A stretch of DNA of 64,000 nucleotides from an uncultured Pseudomonadota bacterium (GTDB lineage: Bacteria > Myxococcota_A > UBA9160 > PR03): the NCBI GenBank assembly GCA_900696485.1, contig CAADGG010000103.1, positions 1 to 64,000 on the forward strand, written 5' to 3'. A program made the position numbers and the translations under genes. Below are positions 33,292 through 42,517 of the stretch, piece after piece (position 1 is the first letter of the stretch; every line of letters begins with the position of its first letter). Under the pieces are notes generated by a model that did no database searches, had not been told where the DNA came from, and saw only the letters and a list, made by a program, of their open reading frames with translations.

Positions 33292-34725
33292 TCAGGCCCC
33301 GACCTGCTCGCGCAGCCGGCCGATGACCTCGGGCCGCGCGCGAACCCGCAAGTGGGTGCCGGCGCCGTCGTGACGCTCGGTGAGGACGCGCGCGCTGGTA
33401 TGGGCTTCTCCGACGACGCGCTGGCGTGTGTACGGAACGAACAGGTCCGCCTCTTCCATGTCTTGCTCGAAAAACGCGAGGATGCTCTCGCGCAGCGCCG
33501 CCACCGCGTCGGGATCCTTCGCGGAGACGAACAGCGCGTCGGGCCACTCGGCGGCCAGTCGTGCGCGGGTTTCGGTGTCGATCCGGTCGACCTTGTTGAA
33601 CACCAGCCGCCGCGAGCTGTCGGTGGCGCCGATCTCGGCAAGCACGTCTTGCGTGACGAGCATCTGGGCCTGGAAGGACGCGTCGGAGGCGTCGATGATG
33701 TGCAGCAGCAGATCGCAATCGCGGGCTTCGTCGAGTGTCGAGCGGAAGCTGGCGACCAGATCGTGCGGCAGCTTCTTGATGAAGCCGACCGTATCGGACA
33801 CGAGGATGCGCGGGATCGTCTCGGGGTGCAGCGCGCGGACGGTGGTGTCGAGCGTCGCGAACAGCTTGTCCTCGACGAGCACGCCGCTCCCGGTGAGCAG
33901 CCGCATCCACGACGACTTCCCGGCATTGGTGTAACCGACCAGGGCCACGGTCGACTGCTCGCCGCGGCGCTTGCGACGGGTGCTGGCATCGCGCTCGATC
34001 TGCGCGAGCTCGGCACGCAGCTCGGCGATCCGGTCGCGCACCTTGCGACGATCGAGTTCGCTCGAGCTCTCCCCGGCGCCGCGGCCGCCGATGCCGCCCC
34101 CCTGGCGGTCCCGGCCGCCGCCGGTCTCGCGCAGGCGCGGCGCCAGATACGCGAGCCGCGCGATCTCGACCTGCAAGCGCGCCTCGCGGCTGCGCGCGTG
34201 GCGCTGGAAGATCGCGAGGATCACGGCGCTTCGGTCGAGCACCTCGGCGCCGCTCGCCCGCTCGAGATTGCGCGCCTGGGACGGCGTGAGATCGTGATCG
34301 ACGAGCACGACGTCGGCTCGGATCGTCGGCTCGTCACGAGCCGCGCCGGGCGCGGCGGTCTCTTCTGGAACGGCGCCGAACGCGGCCGCCGCGTCGGCCT
34401 CCGTCGCGGGGTCCCGCACGTCGCCCGCCGACTCCGTCTCCGCGTCCGCGGCCTTGGCGCGCCGCCTCGCCTGCGGCGGTCCCACCGGCACCACACCGGG
34501 TCCGCCGGTCCAGGTCGCCAGTTCCCGGAGCTTGCCGTCTCCGACCACGGCGCCGGTGGCCAGCCTTACGCGCTTCTGGGTCACGCGGCCGACGACGTCC
34601 AGACCGAGGGTCTTGGCCAGGCGCGCCAGCTCGGCGAGCGAGGACTCGAACTCGGCGTCGCGGACGCCCGGCAGCTGGACGCTGAGCAGCACAGCGCGCG
34701 GGCGCGGGCGGGCGGGATCGATCAT
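33292..34725 (-). CDS. hflX: Ribosome-associated GTPase HflX
   Basis: A 477-residue HflX, a GTPase that binds and splits stalled or stressed 70S ribosomes. The N-terminal domain (EFESSLAELARLAKTLGLDVVG, then DHDLTPSQARNLE) is followed by the glycine-rich linker RDRQGGGIGGRGAGE and a helical hairpin. The G domain has GYTNAGKSSWMRLLTG (G1), a conserved FATLDTT (G2), DTVGFIKKLPHDL (G3), NKVD (G4) and SAKD (G5). A long acidic insertion near residues 105-130 is unusual. The start is ATG 34725. hflK-hflC are 8 kb away, unlike the hfq-hflX-hflKC order of enterobacteria. Confidence 0.95.
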   Translation of the reverse strand: MIDPARPRPRAVLLSVQLPGVRDAEFESSLAELARLAKTLGLDVVGRVTQKRVRLATGAVVGDGKLRELATWTGGPGVVPVGPPQARRRAKAADAETESAGDVRDPATEADAAAAFGAVPEETAAPGAARDEPTIRADVVLVDHDLTPSQARNLERASGAEVLDRSAVILAIFQRHARSREARLQVEIARLAYLAPRLRETGGGRDRQGGGIGGRGAGESSSELDRRKVRDRIAELRAELAQIERDASTRRKRRGEQSTVALVGYTNAGKSSWMRLLTGSGVLVEDKLFATLDTTVRALHPETIPRILVSDTVGFIKKLPHDLVASFRSTLDEARDCDLLLHIIDASDASFQAQMLVTQDVLAEIGATDSSRRLVFNKVDRIDTETRARLAAEWPDALFVSAKDPDAVAALRESILAFFEQDMEEADLFVPYTRQRVVGEAHTSARVLTERHDGAGTHLRVRARPEVIGRLREQVGA

Positions 34726-34804
34726 GCGCGCGAGGATCGGGCTCGGCTCGACGCACCGCAAGCGCCGTCGACGGCCGGGAGGCGCTCCCACTCCGGGGAG
34801 TGCG

Positions 34805-36115
34805 TCAGACGGCGGCGCCGCCCGGAGACGTCACGCCTGCCACCGGATCGGCTTCGGCGTCGTCGTTTTCCGACCGCTTCGCCACGCGCACCTCGGTGAT
34901 CCGCGCGCCGGAGATGTCGACGACGACGATCTCGTAGTCCGAGACGCGCACGCGATCCCCCTTGCGCGGCGCGCGTCCGAGCTCGTTGAAAACCAGTCCG
35001 GACAGCGTATCCCCGCGTTCGGCCGGCACGTCCCAGCCGGTTTCCCGATTGAAGTCGAGGACCTTGATGCGACCGAGCGCCTGATAGCTGCCTTCCGGCA
35101 AGGCGCGGATCGTCAACAGCTCCTCGCGATCGAACTCGTCGCGGATCTCGCCGACGATCTCCTCGAGGATGTCCTCCTGCGTCACCAGCCCGAGCGTGAC
35201 GCCGAAGGCGTCCTTCACGACCGCCACGTGCGCGAAGGCGCGCTGCATGTCCGCGAGGAGCGGCAGGATCAGTTTTCGCTCCGGCACGCGCAGGATGGGC
35301 TTCAGGATCCCCTGCAAGCTCTCCTTGCCCGCGCGCACCGTTTCGATCAGATCCTTCAGGTGCACGATGCCCAACACGTTGTCGATCGAGTCCCGATAGA
35401 TCGGTACGCGCGTGTAGCGCTCGGCGATGAGTTGCTCGAGAAGCTCCGCGGGAGGCGTCTCGATCGGCAGCGCGAAGATCTCCGTCCGCGGCACCATGAT
35501 GTCGGCCGTCTGCATCTCGGCCGCGCGCGCGACACCGCCGATGATCGACGCCGGCGTCGGCACGCCGGCCTCCGCCTGGGCTTGGGAACGCGCGAGGCGC
35601 AGCAGTTCCTCGGCCGAACTCATCGGCTCTCCCTCGCTCCCAGCGCCGAGCCGGCGCACCAGCGGATCGACGAAGCGGTCGAAGGCGAGATGCACCGGGC
35701 GCAGCAGCTGGTGCAACAGATAGAGCGGCAGCGCCACCACACCGACGACCTGGCGCGGATGGCGTGCGGCGAACGCCTTCGGCAGCACTTCGGAGAAGAC
35801 CAGCACCAGCAGCGTCATGATCATCGTCGAGAGGACCACGCCGGCGTCCTTGCCGACGAAACGGATCGCCAGCGACGCCGCCAGCGCCGCGGCCAGCAGG
35901 TTCACGACGTTGTTGCCGACGAGGATCGTCACGAGCAAGCGCGACGTGGAGCGCAGCAGCGACAACGCCGCGACCGGCGCCGGGCTGTGGCTGTGCGCGA
36001 GATCCTGTTCGAGGTCGTGGGTTCGGACCCGGAGCAGCGCCGTCTCGCTGCCGGAAAAGAACGCCGAAAGGAACAGGCAGGTCACGATGACCAGGACGTC
36101 GTTCAGAGCCTCCAA
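34805..36115 (-). CDS. CNNM/CorC-type hemolysin-family transporter protein
   Basis: A 436-residue membrane protein. The N-terminal DUF21/CNNM domain has four hydrophobic segments (LNDVLVIVTCLFLSAFFSGSETAL first, with the signature SGSETALL; then LLVTILVGNNVVNLLAAAL). Two CBS domains follow (MVPRTEIFAL, RVPIYRDSIDNVLGIVHLKDLI; VVKDAFGVTLGLVTQEDILEEIVGEI) and a C-terminal CorC/HlyC transporter-associated domain. The family handles magnesium or cobalt export. The start is most likely TTG at 36115 because AAGGAGG sits 5 bases upstream and the hydrophobic domain begins directly after; no ATG fits. It is divergent from an L,D-transpeptidase gene starting 203 bp away and lies 79 bp upstream of hflX. 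Confidence 0.88.
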   Translation of the reverse strand: MEALNDVLVIVTCLFLSAFFSGSETALLRVRTHDLEQDLAHSHSPAPVAALSLLRSTSRLLVTILVGNNVVNLLAAALAASLAIRFVGKDAGVVLSTMIMTLLVLVFSEVLPKAFAARHPRQVVGVVALPLYLLHQLLRPVHLAFDRFVDPLVRRLGAGSEGEPMSSAEELLRLARSQAQAEAGVPTPASIIGGVARAAEMQTADIMVPRTEIFALPIETPPAELLEQLIAERYTRVPIYRDSIDNVLGIVHLKDLIETVRAGKESLQGILKPILRVPERKLILPLLADMQRAFAHVAVVKDAFGVTLGLVTQEDILEEIVGEIRDEFDREELLTIRALPEGSYQALGRIKVLDFNRETGWDVPAERGDTLSGLVFNELGRAPRKGDRVRVSDYEIVVVDISGARITEVRVAKRSENDDAEADPVAGVTSPGGAAV

Positions 36116-36318
36116 AGATCCTCCTTGCACGGGAACGGAACGCGAGGCCACGTGCCGGGATCCGCCACCCAGCCGCGCGAAGCTCCCGCCGGCCCCGAGG
36201 ATGCCGGAAACGAAGTCCGAGCGCCGCGCAGCCGTTTCTCGTGCGGGCCCTCGCGTACCCCGTCGCCGCGCGGTCGATCGCTTGACGCCATGCGATCGCC
36301 GAGCAGACTCGCTCCGAC

Positions 36319-38034
36319 ATGCACACGGGCGCTTCGGACGGATCGACGAGGCAGCGGCACGGCGGCCTTCGGCCGGTCTCGACGAGGCTCGCCCGGGTCG
36401 CCCTCGTGGCGCTGCTCGCCCCGCTCTCCGGGTGGCTGGTCCGTGCGGGCCCGGCGGGCGCGGACGCCGCTCACGGGCCCGTTGCGCGGCAGGTCGAGGC
36501 GATCGTGCGCATCGGACAGCGGCCGGCACCTCGCCACCGGCAGCTCTCGGCGCTCCGCAACGAGTTGCTGGCGCTGTACGAGCCGCACGACTTCGCGCCG
36601 CTGTGGCTCGCCGGGGGCCGGCCGACGCAGGCGGCCGCCGAGGCAACGCGTGTGCTCGGCGCCGCCGGCACGCACGGCCTCCGGCCGGCGGACTACGACG
36701 CCGACCGACTCGCCGCGGCCCGGCGCGAACTCGCGCGCGGCGACGTCGCGACGGCCGAGACGCTCGCGAACTTCGACATCGGCGTCACGCTCGGCCTGCT
36801 GCGGCACCTGCTCGATCTGCACGTCGGCCGGATCGACCCGAAGCGGCTCTCCTTCGACTACGACATCGAAGCAAAGCACGTCGACGTCGTCGCACTCGTG
36901 ACGGCGGCCCGACTCCACGGCGACCTCGCCGAGATCGTCGCCGAGGCCGAGCCGGAGTTCGCCCAGTACCGGCGGCTGGTCGCCCAGCTCGCGCGCTACC
37001 GCGCGCTCGCGCAGGATGTTCGCGTCGGCCCCGTGGTGGTCCCGCGCACGTTGCGGCCCGGGGACCCCGCCCCGGGGACCGACGGACTCGCGCGCTGGCT
37101 CGCCGCGCTCGGTGACCTGCCGGCCGCGTCGCTCCCGATCGGTGCGGCGTACGAGGGCGCCCTGGTCGAGGCGATCCGGCGTTTCCAGCGGCGGCACGGA
37201 CTGTCTCCGGACGGTGTGATCGGGCCTCGTACCGCCCAGGCGTTGGCGGTTCCGGCGGACCGGCGGGCGCGGCAGATCGAGTTGGCGCTCGAGCGCCTGC
37301 GCTGGCTCCCGACGCCGGTCGGCCGGCGCGCGATCTTCGTGAACCTCCCGGCGTTCGAACTGATCGCCGTCGACCGCGTCGACCGGAACGCGACGCCGGC
37401 GCTGCAGATGCGTGTCGTCGTCGGCAAGGCCGGGACCCGGACGCCGGCCTTCGCGGGCGAACTCGAGACGGTGGTCTTCGCCCCGTACTGGAACGTGCCG
37501 CGCAGCATCGTCGTCCACGAGGAGCTGCCGAAGCTGCGTCGCAACCCCGGTCGTCTCGCGGCGCAGCGCTTCGAGATCGTGAGCGGGGATGCGGTGTTGC
37601 CGTCGAGTTCGGCGAGCATCGAGGCGTTGGCCCTGGGACGGGCGCGACTGCGTCAACGCCCCGGTCCGGGCAACGCGCTCGGTCGCGTCAAGTTCCTGTT
37701 TCCGAATCCGCACCAGGTCTATCTCCACGACACGCCGGCCCGCCAGCTCTTTGCCCGGAGCCGGCGCGATTTCAGCCACGGCTGCATCCGGATCGAACAG
37801 CCGACGGAACTCGCAGAGTGGGTGCTGCGCACGCGCGAGGACTGGCCTCCCGAACGGATCGGCGCCGCCATGGCCGGGACACGCGAGACCTCCATCCGCG
37901 TCGATCCCCCCATCGCGCTGGTGATCGTCTATGCCACGGCGGTCGTGCGCCAGGACGATACGATCTCGTTCTACGAGGATCTCTACGGACATGACGCGGC
38001 ACTCGAACGGGCGCTGGACGCACGGGACTCCTAG
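36319..38034 (+). CDS. L,D-transpeptidase, YcbB (LdtD)-like
   Basis: A 571-residue periplasmic enzyme that makes 3-3 crosslinks in peptidoglycan. A signal or anchor helix (VALVALLAPLSGWLVRA, about residues 27-43) precedes a scaffold domain (LYEPHDFAPLWLAGG, HGLRPADYDADRL). A peptidoglycan-binding-type motif (IRRFQRRHGLSPDGVIGPRT, about 290-309) follows. The YkuD catalytic domain has YWNVPRSIVVHE, HDTPARQLFARSRRDFSHGCIRIE; the catalytic cysteine is C489. Order and size match YcbB/LdtD. The stop TAG at 38032-38034 is the first three bases of a MITE. A second, unrelated L,D-transpeptidase is convergent just beyond it. Confidence 0.92.
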   Translation: MHTGASDGSTRQRHGGLRPVSTRLARVALVALLAPLSGWLVRAGPAGADAAHGPVARQVEAIVRIGQRPAPRHRQLSALRNELLALYEPHDFAPLWLAGGRPTQAAAEATRVLGAAGTHGLRPADYDADRLAAARRELARGDVATAETLANFDIGVTLGLLRHLLDLHVGRIDPKRLSFDYDIEAKHVDVVALVTAARLHGDLAEIVAEAEPEFAQYRRLVAQLARYRALAQDVRVGPVVVPRTLRPGDPAPGTDGLARWLAALGDLPAASLPIGAAYEGALVEAIRRFQRRHGLSPDGVIGPRTAQALAVPADRRARQIELALERLRWLPTPVGRRAIFVNLPAFELIAVDRVDRNATPALQMRVVVGKAGTRTPAFAGELETVVFAPYWNVPRSIVVHEELPKLRRNPGRLAAQRFEIVSGDAVLPSSSASIEALALGRARLRQRPGPGNALGRVKFLFPNPHQVYLHDTPARQLFARSRRDFSHGCIRIEQPTELAEWVLRTREDWPPERIGAAMAGTRETSIRVDPPIALVIVYATAVVRQDDTISFYEDLYGHDAALERALDARDS

Positions 38035-38179
38035 TGTCCTGTCTCAGAAGTTCGCCTGCATTCGATCGCGTCTCCGGGTCGCGCGCCTAGCGAGCGGCCC
38101 GGAGACGCGATCTCGGTGCACACCCAGCCAGGAGGAATGCCCTGACACTTCGACGGCGAACTTCTGAGACAGGACACTA
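38032..38179. mobile_element. MITE-like element with nested inverted repeats
   Basis: A 148-bp element beginning and ending in TA. The outer 25-bp inverted repeats are perfect (left TAGTGTCCTGTCTCAGAAGT and onward, right its reverse complement ending at 38179). A second perfect 15-bp inverted repeat lies inside (38064-38078 and 38098-38112, GATCGCGTCTCCGGG). No protein is encoded. The terminal TA dinucleotides suit TA-target insertion by an IS630/Tc1-mariner-type transposase acting in trans; this is inference. Removing the element leaves CTAG, the joint stop of both flanking genes. Confidence 0.85.
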
Positions 38180-38953
38180 GGAATCCTTCTCGTCCCGTGC
38201 CGGGCCCGCGGACGGACGCGGCGGGGGCTGCTCGCGGCGAGCGAGATCGTCACGCGGATCGCCCGCCACCGCGTACAGCACGCTGCCGCCGCGGATCCGT
38301 TCGATCAGCGCCGGAGCGACCTCGGGCGCCAACGCCGGACAGCCGAAACTGCGGCCGACCCAGCCGCCGCTGCGCGTGCGGAAGGCGGCGCTCACGTAGT
38401 CCGCCGGATGGATCACGATGCGCCGCTCGCGCGCGCGGTCGTTGATGCCCGACTCGAGCCCATCGAGCTCGAGGGAAATGCCGTGCTGACCCGTGTAGGT
38501 GTCGCCGGTGAGGAAGCTGCCGAGACTCGTCCGGTGACTCTCGGGCTCGTTGCCGAAACGGACCGCCCGGGCGGGATCGGCGGGATGACTCGAGCCGCGC
38601 CCGTGGGCCACGTACTCGTGCGCCAGGACGCGCCGCGTCGCCGGATCGACGACCCACAAGCGCCGCTGCGACGACGGCAGCGAGTAGTCGATCACCGTGA
38701 GGACCGGGTTCCCGATCCGCCCACTCGCCTCGATGCGGCGATAGGCGGCGAGCGCGCGATCGAGCAGCTCTGCGCGCAAGCTCGGTTCGAGTCCGCGCGG
38801 CGCCTCCCCGGCCCGGGCCGACACCGGGAGCAGGACCGCCAGCAGCGCGAACGCCGCGGCCAGCCGCCCGGCGGCCGACCCGCCGGGCCGGCTCGGACCG
38901 GAGCGACCTCGTCTCCGAGCCATCCGATCCGCAAGCACGAACTCGGCCGCCAT
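38177..38953 (-). CDS. Murein L,D-transpeptidase catalytic domain protein (YkuD_2 type)
   Basis: A 258-residue exported protein. After basic residues a signal peptide (LAAAFALLAVLLPVSARAG, about 33-51) precedes the domain: LTVIDYSLPSSQRRLWVVDP, HEYVAHGRGSSHP, FGNEPESHRTSLGSF and IVIHPADY, then VGRSFGCPALAPE with catalytic cysteine C205. This is the YkuD_2 group of L,D-transpeptidase-fold proteins, distinct from YcbB. The ATG at 38953 has an AGGAGA box upstream and is preferred to 38989. The TAG stop is made by the right end of the MITE. A role in wall remodelling beside the convergent YcbB-like enzyme is inferred. Confidence 0.88.
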   Translation of the reverse strand: MAAEFVLADRMARRRGRSGPSRPGGSAAGRLAAAFALLAVLLPVSARAGEAPRGLEPSLRAELLDRALAAYRRIEASGRIGNPVLTVIDYSLPSSQRRLWVVDPATRRVLAHEYVAHGRGSSHPADPARAVRFGNEPESHRTSLGSFLTGDTYTGQHGISLELDGLESGINDRARERRIVIHPADYVSAAFRTRSGGWVGRSFGCPALAPEVAPALIERIRGGSVLYAVAGDPRDDLARREQPPPRPSAGPARDEKDS

Positions 38954-39064
38954 CCGCTCTCTCCTGCCCGGCTCCCCGGACTCTACCATCGCCGGCCGGG
39001 GGGAGAACCCCCGGCTTCGGCGGGAACCCGGTCAGACCGTCCGTCGGCTCGCGGCGCGCCCGGC

Positions 39065-39094
39065 TTGACCGCGCCTCTCGCCAGGCCCTAGCGT
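39065..39094 (+). promoter_or_regulatory. Sigma-70-like promoter giving a leaderless start
   Basis: TTGACC (39065-39070), an 18-base spacer and TAGCGT (39089-39094) lie 6 bases before the ATG at 39101. With the usual 5-8 bases from -10 to the first transcribed base, the mRNA would begin at or beside the start codon, and no ribosome-binding site is visible. This is the clearest promoter in the window. Confidence 0.5.
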
Positions 39095-39100
39095 GTGCCG

Positions 39101-39553
39101 ATGGGACTCGGCCGTCTATCGCACGTGGGCATCTGCGTTTCGGATCTGGAGCGCGCCCTCGCCTTCTGGCGGGACGCCCTCGGCTTTCGCGAGAGCAAGC
39201 GCCTCGACGTGTACGGAGATGGTGCCGAGACGCTGATGGGCATTCCGGATCTCGACCTCCGCGTCGCCGTTCTCGAGCGCGAGGAGCTGCACGTCCAGCT
39301 ACTGCACTACGCCTCTCCGGGACATCGCGGCACCGGCGAGCCGCGCCCGATGAATGCGCTCGGCATCACCCACCTGTCCCTCGAGGTCGACGACCTCGAG
39401 GCCGCGATCAGCGCCGTCACCGCCGCGGGCGGACGCGTGCTGCGTTCGACGCGGCTGCGAATCGAGGACACCGGGCGGGCAGCGATCTTCGTCACTGATC
39501 CCGACGGCGCCCGAATCGAGCTCGTCGAGGGGGAGTCCGCGGCCGCCCCCTGA
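39101..39553 (+). CDS. VOC-family protein (glyoxalase/dioxygenase fold)
   Basis: A 150-residue vicinal-oxygen-chelate protein with two beta-alpha-beta-beta-beta units: LSHVGICVSDLERALAFWRDALGF at the start, ITHLSLEVDDLEAAISAVTAAGG in the second half, and FVTDPDGARIELVEG at the end. H6-type, H in THLSLEV and the final E in IELVE are the likely metal ligands, and the sequence resembles glyoxalase I, methylmalonyl-CoA epimerase and ring-cleavage enzymes. With acyl-CoA genes elsewhere in the window, an epimerase is possible but unproven. It stands alone; a leaderless promoter precedes it. A GTG 6 bases upstream is an alternative start. Confidence 0.85.
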   Translation: MGLGRLSHVGICVSDLERALAFWRDALGFRESKRLDVYGDGAETLMGIPDLDLRVAVLEREELHVQLLHYASPGHRGTGEPRPMNALGITHLSLEVDDLEAAISAVTAAGGRVLRSTRLRIEDTGRAAIFVTDPDGARIELVEGESAAAP

Positions 39554-39680
39554 AGCGCCCGCAAGCGGCTCCGCGCGACAGCCGGAGACCGGCGTGCTCG
39601 CGCGCGAGCGCCACGGGCGAATCGGGCGCTAGAGACGAGCGGGCTCAAGCGTTTCGGGCGCGGACCCGATCCCTACGATC

Positions 39681-40343
39681 ATGCACATCGCGGGTGTCCT
39701 GCTGATCGTGCTGCTCGGCGGTCCCGCCGCCGCCGGCGAGGTCGTGGGGTATCGCGCCGCCGACGGCTCGCTCGGCTTCGTCGACGACGAGCGGCGCCTG
39801 CCCCCCGACGCGGTGATCCTGTCCCGCACACCGCGCCCATCGAGGCCGGCGACGACCGCTGCCTCGACGCGAGACGCAGCGGCTCCGGCGGAACCGGCCG
39901 AAGCGGCCACCGCGTCCAGCGCTGGCACGAACGGCACGCCGGCCACCGCGGAGGCCAGGGACTGCGATTCCTACCCGGAGCGCCAGGATCGGCTCCGGTG
40001 CTGGCACGACCGCGGGACCCGCTGCACTCGGTTCGGACTTCCGTTGCGCTGCGACCCGAAGGAGCTCGTCGCCGCGCAGGGTTGGTGCCGCAAGGGGACA
40101 CTGCTCCGGAGCGAACGCACACCGATCGATGATCAACTGGCGGCGGCCGTCGAGGACTTCCGCGCCTGCAAGAGCCGCTCCCGTCCCGGCAGTGCGTGCT
40201 CACGCGAGGAACTCCTCGCGGCGGAACGCGAGGTCGAGGTCTGGGAACTGCGGCTCACGGCTCTCGAAGAGCAGTGTCACGAACAGGACTGCCTGCCGGG
40301 CTGGGTGCGCGAGAGCTGCGAGGACGTCACGGCCCGTCGCTGA
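39681..40343 (+). CDS. Exported cysteine-rich protein, DUF4124-like N-terminus
   Basis: A 220-residue secreted protein with signal peptide (IAGVLLIVLLGGPAAAG, about 3-19). The mature start EVVGYRAADGSLGFVDDERRLP recalls DUF4124 proteins. A low-complexity A/T/P linker (about 50-90) follows, then a helical domain with eight cysteines (CDSY, RCWH, RCTRF, RCDP, WCRK, ACKS, ACSRE, QCHEQDC, SCED) that probably form disulfides in the periplasm. I do not recognise the C-terminal domain. It is 205 bp upstream of glgE, and that gap, with lower third-position GC, looks like the glucan operon promoter region rather than coding DNA. Confidence 0.7.
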   Translation: MHIAGVLLIVLLGGPAAAGEVVGYRAADGSLGFVDDERRLPPDAVILSRTPRPSRPATTAASTRDAAAPAEPAEAATASSAGTNGTPATAEARDCDSYPERQDRLRCWHDRGTRCTRFGLPLRCDPKELVAAQGWCRKGTLLRSERTPIDDQLAAAVEDFRACKSRSRPGSACSREELLAAEREVEVWELRLTALEEQCHEQDCLPGWVRESCEDVTARR

Positions 40344-40548
40344 TCCACGATCCCGACTGCGCCTCCCGGTGGCCAAGTGCCGTCATCTCGGTAGACTCGG
40401 TGAGATCGAGACGTCACCCCGGGGAAAGATTCCGCGCTCGAAGCGCGTTCCGGCGCCGAGAAGCGCCACCCCGGGCCCTTTTTCCATCTCGTCGCCTCGG
40501 GAACCGGCCGGGGCCGTCCGGACCGCGGCGCGCCCGCCGTCGCGGATC

Positions 40549-42507
40549 GTGATCGAATCGATCGATCCGGAGATCGACGCGGGGCGCTTCCCGTGCAAAC
40601 GGATCGCGGGCGACACGCTCGATGTCACGGCCGCGATCTTCACGGATGGTCACGATCTTCTCACAGCCGTTCTGCGGCATCGCCGCGCCGGGGCTGAGAA
40701 CTGGAACGAAACCCGGATGCAGCCGCTCGGCAACGACCGCTGGCACGCCCGCTTCGTCGTCGAAGAGATCGGCCGTTATGAATACGGCATCGTCGCCTGG
40801 CGGGACGAGTTCGGGACCTGGCGCCAGGGTCTCTCGCGCAAGGTGGACGCCGGGCTCGAGGTCCACAGCGAACTTCTCGAGGGCGCCGCGATCGTCGCCG
40901 CGGCGGCCGCTCGCTCCACCGATCGCGACGATGCCCGCACGCTCGAGAAGGCGGCGAATCGACTGGCAGCGGGCGGCGATCCCGCGCTCCGCCTCGAAAC
41001 CGCGCTCTCGGTGGCGCTGTCCGACACCATGGACCGTCATCCCGACCGCGTCGCGGAGGCGCACGGAGCCCGCGTGCTCGCCGTCGAGGTCGAACGCGAG
41101 CGGGCGGGCTTCGGTGCCTGGTACGAGTTCTTCCCCCGTTCATGCGCCCCGCAGCCCGGTCGACACGGCACCTTCGCCGATGCGCGGGCGCGCCTGCGCC
41201 ATGCCGCTGCGATGGGCTTCGATGTCGTCTATCTCCCGCCCATCCACCCGATCGGAACGACGTTCCGAAAGGGTCCGAACAATGCGCCCGTCTCGGCCGC
41301 CGGAGACCCGGGAAGCCCGTGGGCAATCGGCGCGGCCGACGGCGGCCACTGCGCGGTCCACACCGAACTCGGCAGCCTCGCCGACTTCGACCGCTTCGTC
41401 GCGGAAGCCCGTGAACTGGGTCTCGAAGTCGCGCTCGACGTTGCATTCCAGTGTTCCCCGGACCACCCCTGGGTCCGCGAACATCCGGACTGGTTCCGCC
41501 ACCGTCCCGACGGCTCGATCCAATACGCCGAGAACCCGCCGAAGAAGTACCAGGATGTCTTTCCGCTCGACTTCGAGTGCGAGGACTGGCGCGGGCTCTG
41601 GCAGGCCCTGCTCGATGTGTTCCGGTTCTGGATCGCCCACGGCGTCACGATCTTCCGGGTCGACAATCCGCACACCAAGCCCTTCGCCTTCTGGGAGTGG
41701 GCGATCGCCGAGCTGCGCGCACAGCATTCCGAATGCATCTTCCTCGCCGAGGCCTTCACGCGGCCCCGGATCGTGCAGTACCTGGCCAAGGCGGGCTTCT
41801 CGCAGTCCTACACGTACTTCACGTGGCGCAACACGAAGCACGAACTGCAGACCTATCTGCAGGATCTGCACGAGCCGGCCAGCCAGGAGACGCTGCGACC
41901 CAATTTCTTTGCGAATACCCCCGACATCAACCCGGAATTCCTGCAGTTCGGCGGCCGGGCCGCCTTCCAGATCCGACTCGTCCTCGCGGCGACGCTGACG
42001 GGAAGCTATGGCATCTACGGCCCCCCCTACGAGCTGTGCATCGCCGACCGGGGGGCGGGTGCGGAGGACTACCAGGACTCCGAGAAGTACCAGTTGCGAC
42101 AATGGAACCTGCAGGCGCCCGGCAACATCATCGCCTTCGTGCAACGGATCAATGCCATCCGGCGCGACCAGCCGAATCCCTGGCGGGGCTCCCTGCGCTT
42201 CCTGCCGATCGACTGCGACGACCTGATCGCCTATCTCCGCACCGGCAAGACCCGGGAGGAGGTGATGTTGGTGGTCGTCAACCTCTCGCCGCACCACGCT
42301 GCCAGCGGCTGGCTCGAGATTCCTCTCGAGGAGCTCGGCCTCGATCCGGATCACACCTTCCAGATGCACGACCTGCTCGGGGGCGCCACGTTCCTGTGGC
42401 AGGGACCTCGCAACTACGTGGCTCTCGATCCCGCGTCTTCGCCCGCGCACGTGTTCCGGGTCCGGCGGCGCCTGCGCACGGAACGGGACTTCGACTACTA
42501 CCTGTGA
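40549..42507 (+). CDS. glgE: Alpha-1,4-glucan:maltose-1-phosphate maltosyltransferase
   Basis: A 652-residue GH13_3 enzyme that adds maltosyl units from maltose-1-phosphate to alpha-1,4-glucan in the cytoplasm. The N-terminal domain ([14 protein letters not shown], then [12 protein letters not shown]) is typical of Glg[12 protein letters not shown] and [15 protein letters not shown] follow. The nucleophile is D372 in [10 protein letters not shown] and the acid/base E401 in [26 protein letters not shown] is the GlgE signature. I use GTG 40549: codons between the upstream GTG at 40369 and here have about 30% A/T at position three, unlike real genes in this window. TAGACT at 40392-40397 may be a promoter -10. 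First gene of the seven-gene glucan operon; treS follows after 10 bp. Confidence 0.95.
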   Translation: MIESIDPEIDAGRFPCKRIAGDTLDVTAAIFTDGHDLLTAVLRHRRAGAENWNETRMQPLGNDRWHARFVVEEIGRYEYGIVAWRDEFGTWRQGLSRKVDAGLEVHSELLEGAAIVAAAAARSTDRDDARTLEKAANRLAAGGDPALRLETALSVALSDTMDRHPDRVAEAHGARVLAVEVERERAGFGAWYEFFPRSCAPQPGRHGTFADARARLRHAAAMGFDVVYLPPIHPIGTTFRKGPNNAPVSAAGDPGSPWAIGAADGGHCAVHTELGSLADFDRFVAEARELGLEVALDVAFQCSPDHPWVREHPDWFRHRPDGSIQYAENPPKKYQDVFPLDFECEDWRGLWQALLDVFRFWIAHGVTIFRVDNPHTKPFAFWEWAIAELRAQHSECIFLAEAFTRPRIVQYLAKAGFSQSYTYFTWRNTKHELQTYLQDLHEPASQETLRPNFFANTPDINPEFLQFGGRAAFQIRLVLAATLTGSYGIYGPPYELCIADRGAGAEDYQDSEKYQLRQWNLQAPGNIIAFVQRINAIRRDQPNPWRGSLRFLPIDCDDLIAYLRTGKTREEVMLVVVNLSPHHAASGWLEIPLEELGLDPDHTFQMHDLLGGATFLWQGPRNYVALDPASSPAHVFRVRRRLRTERDFDYYL

Positions 42508-42517
42508 GACGGGAACG

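Noticed and set aside
40369..40548. N-terminal extension of glgE from GTG 40369
   Set aside because: Third codon positions are about 30% A or T in this stretch against very few in true genes, and the peptide is arginine/proline-rich; it is more likely the 5' untranslated and promoter region.
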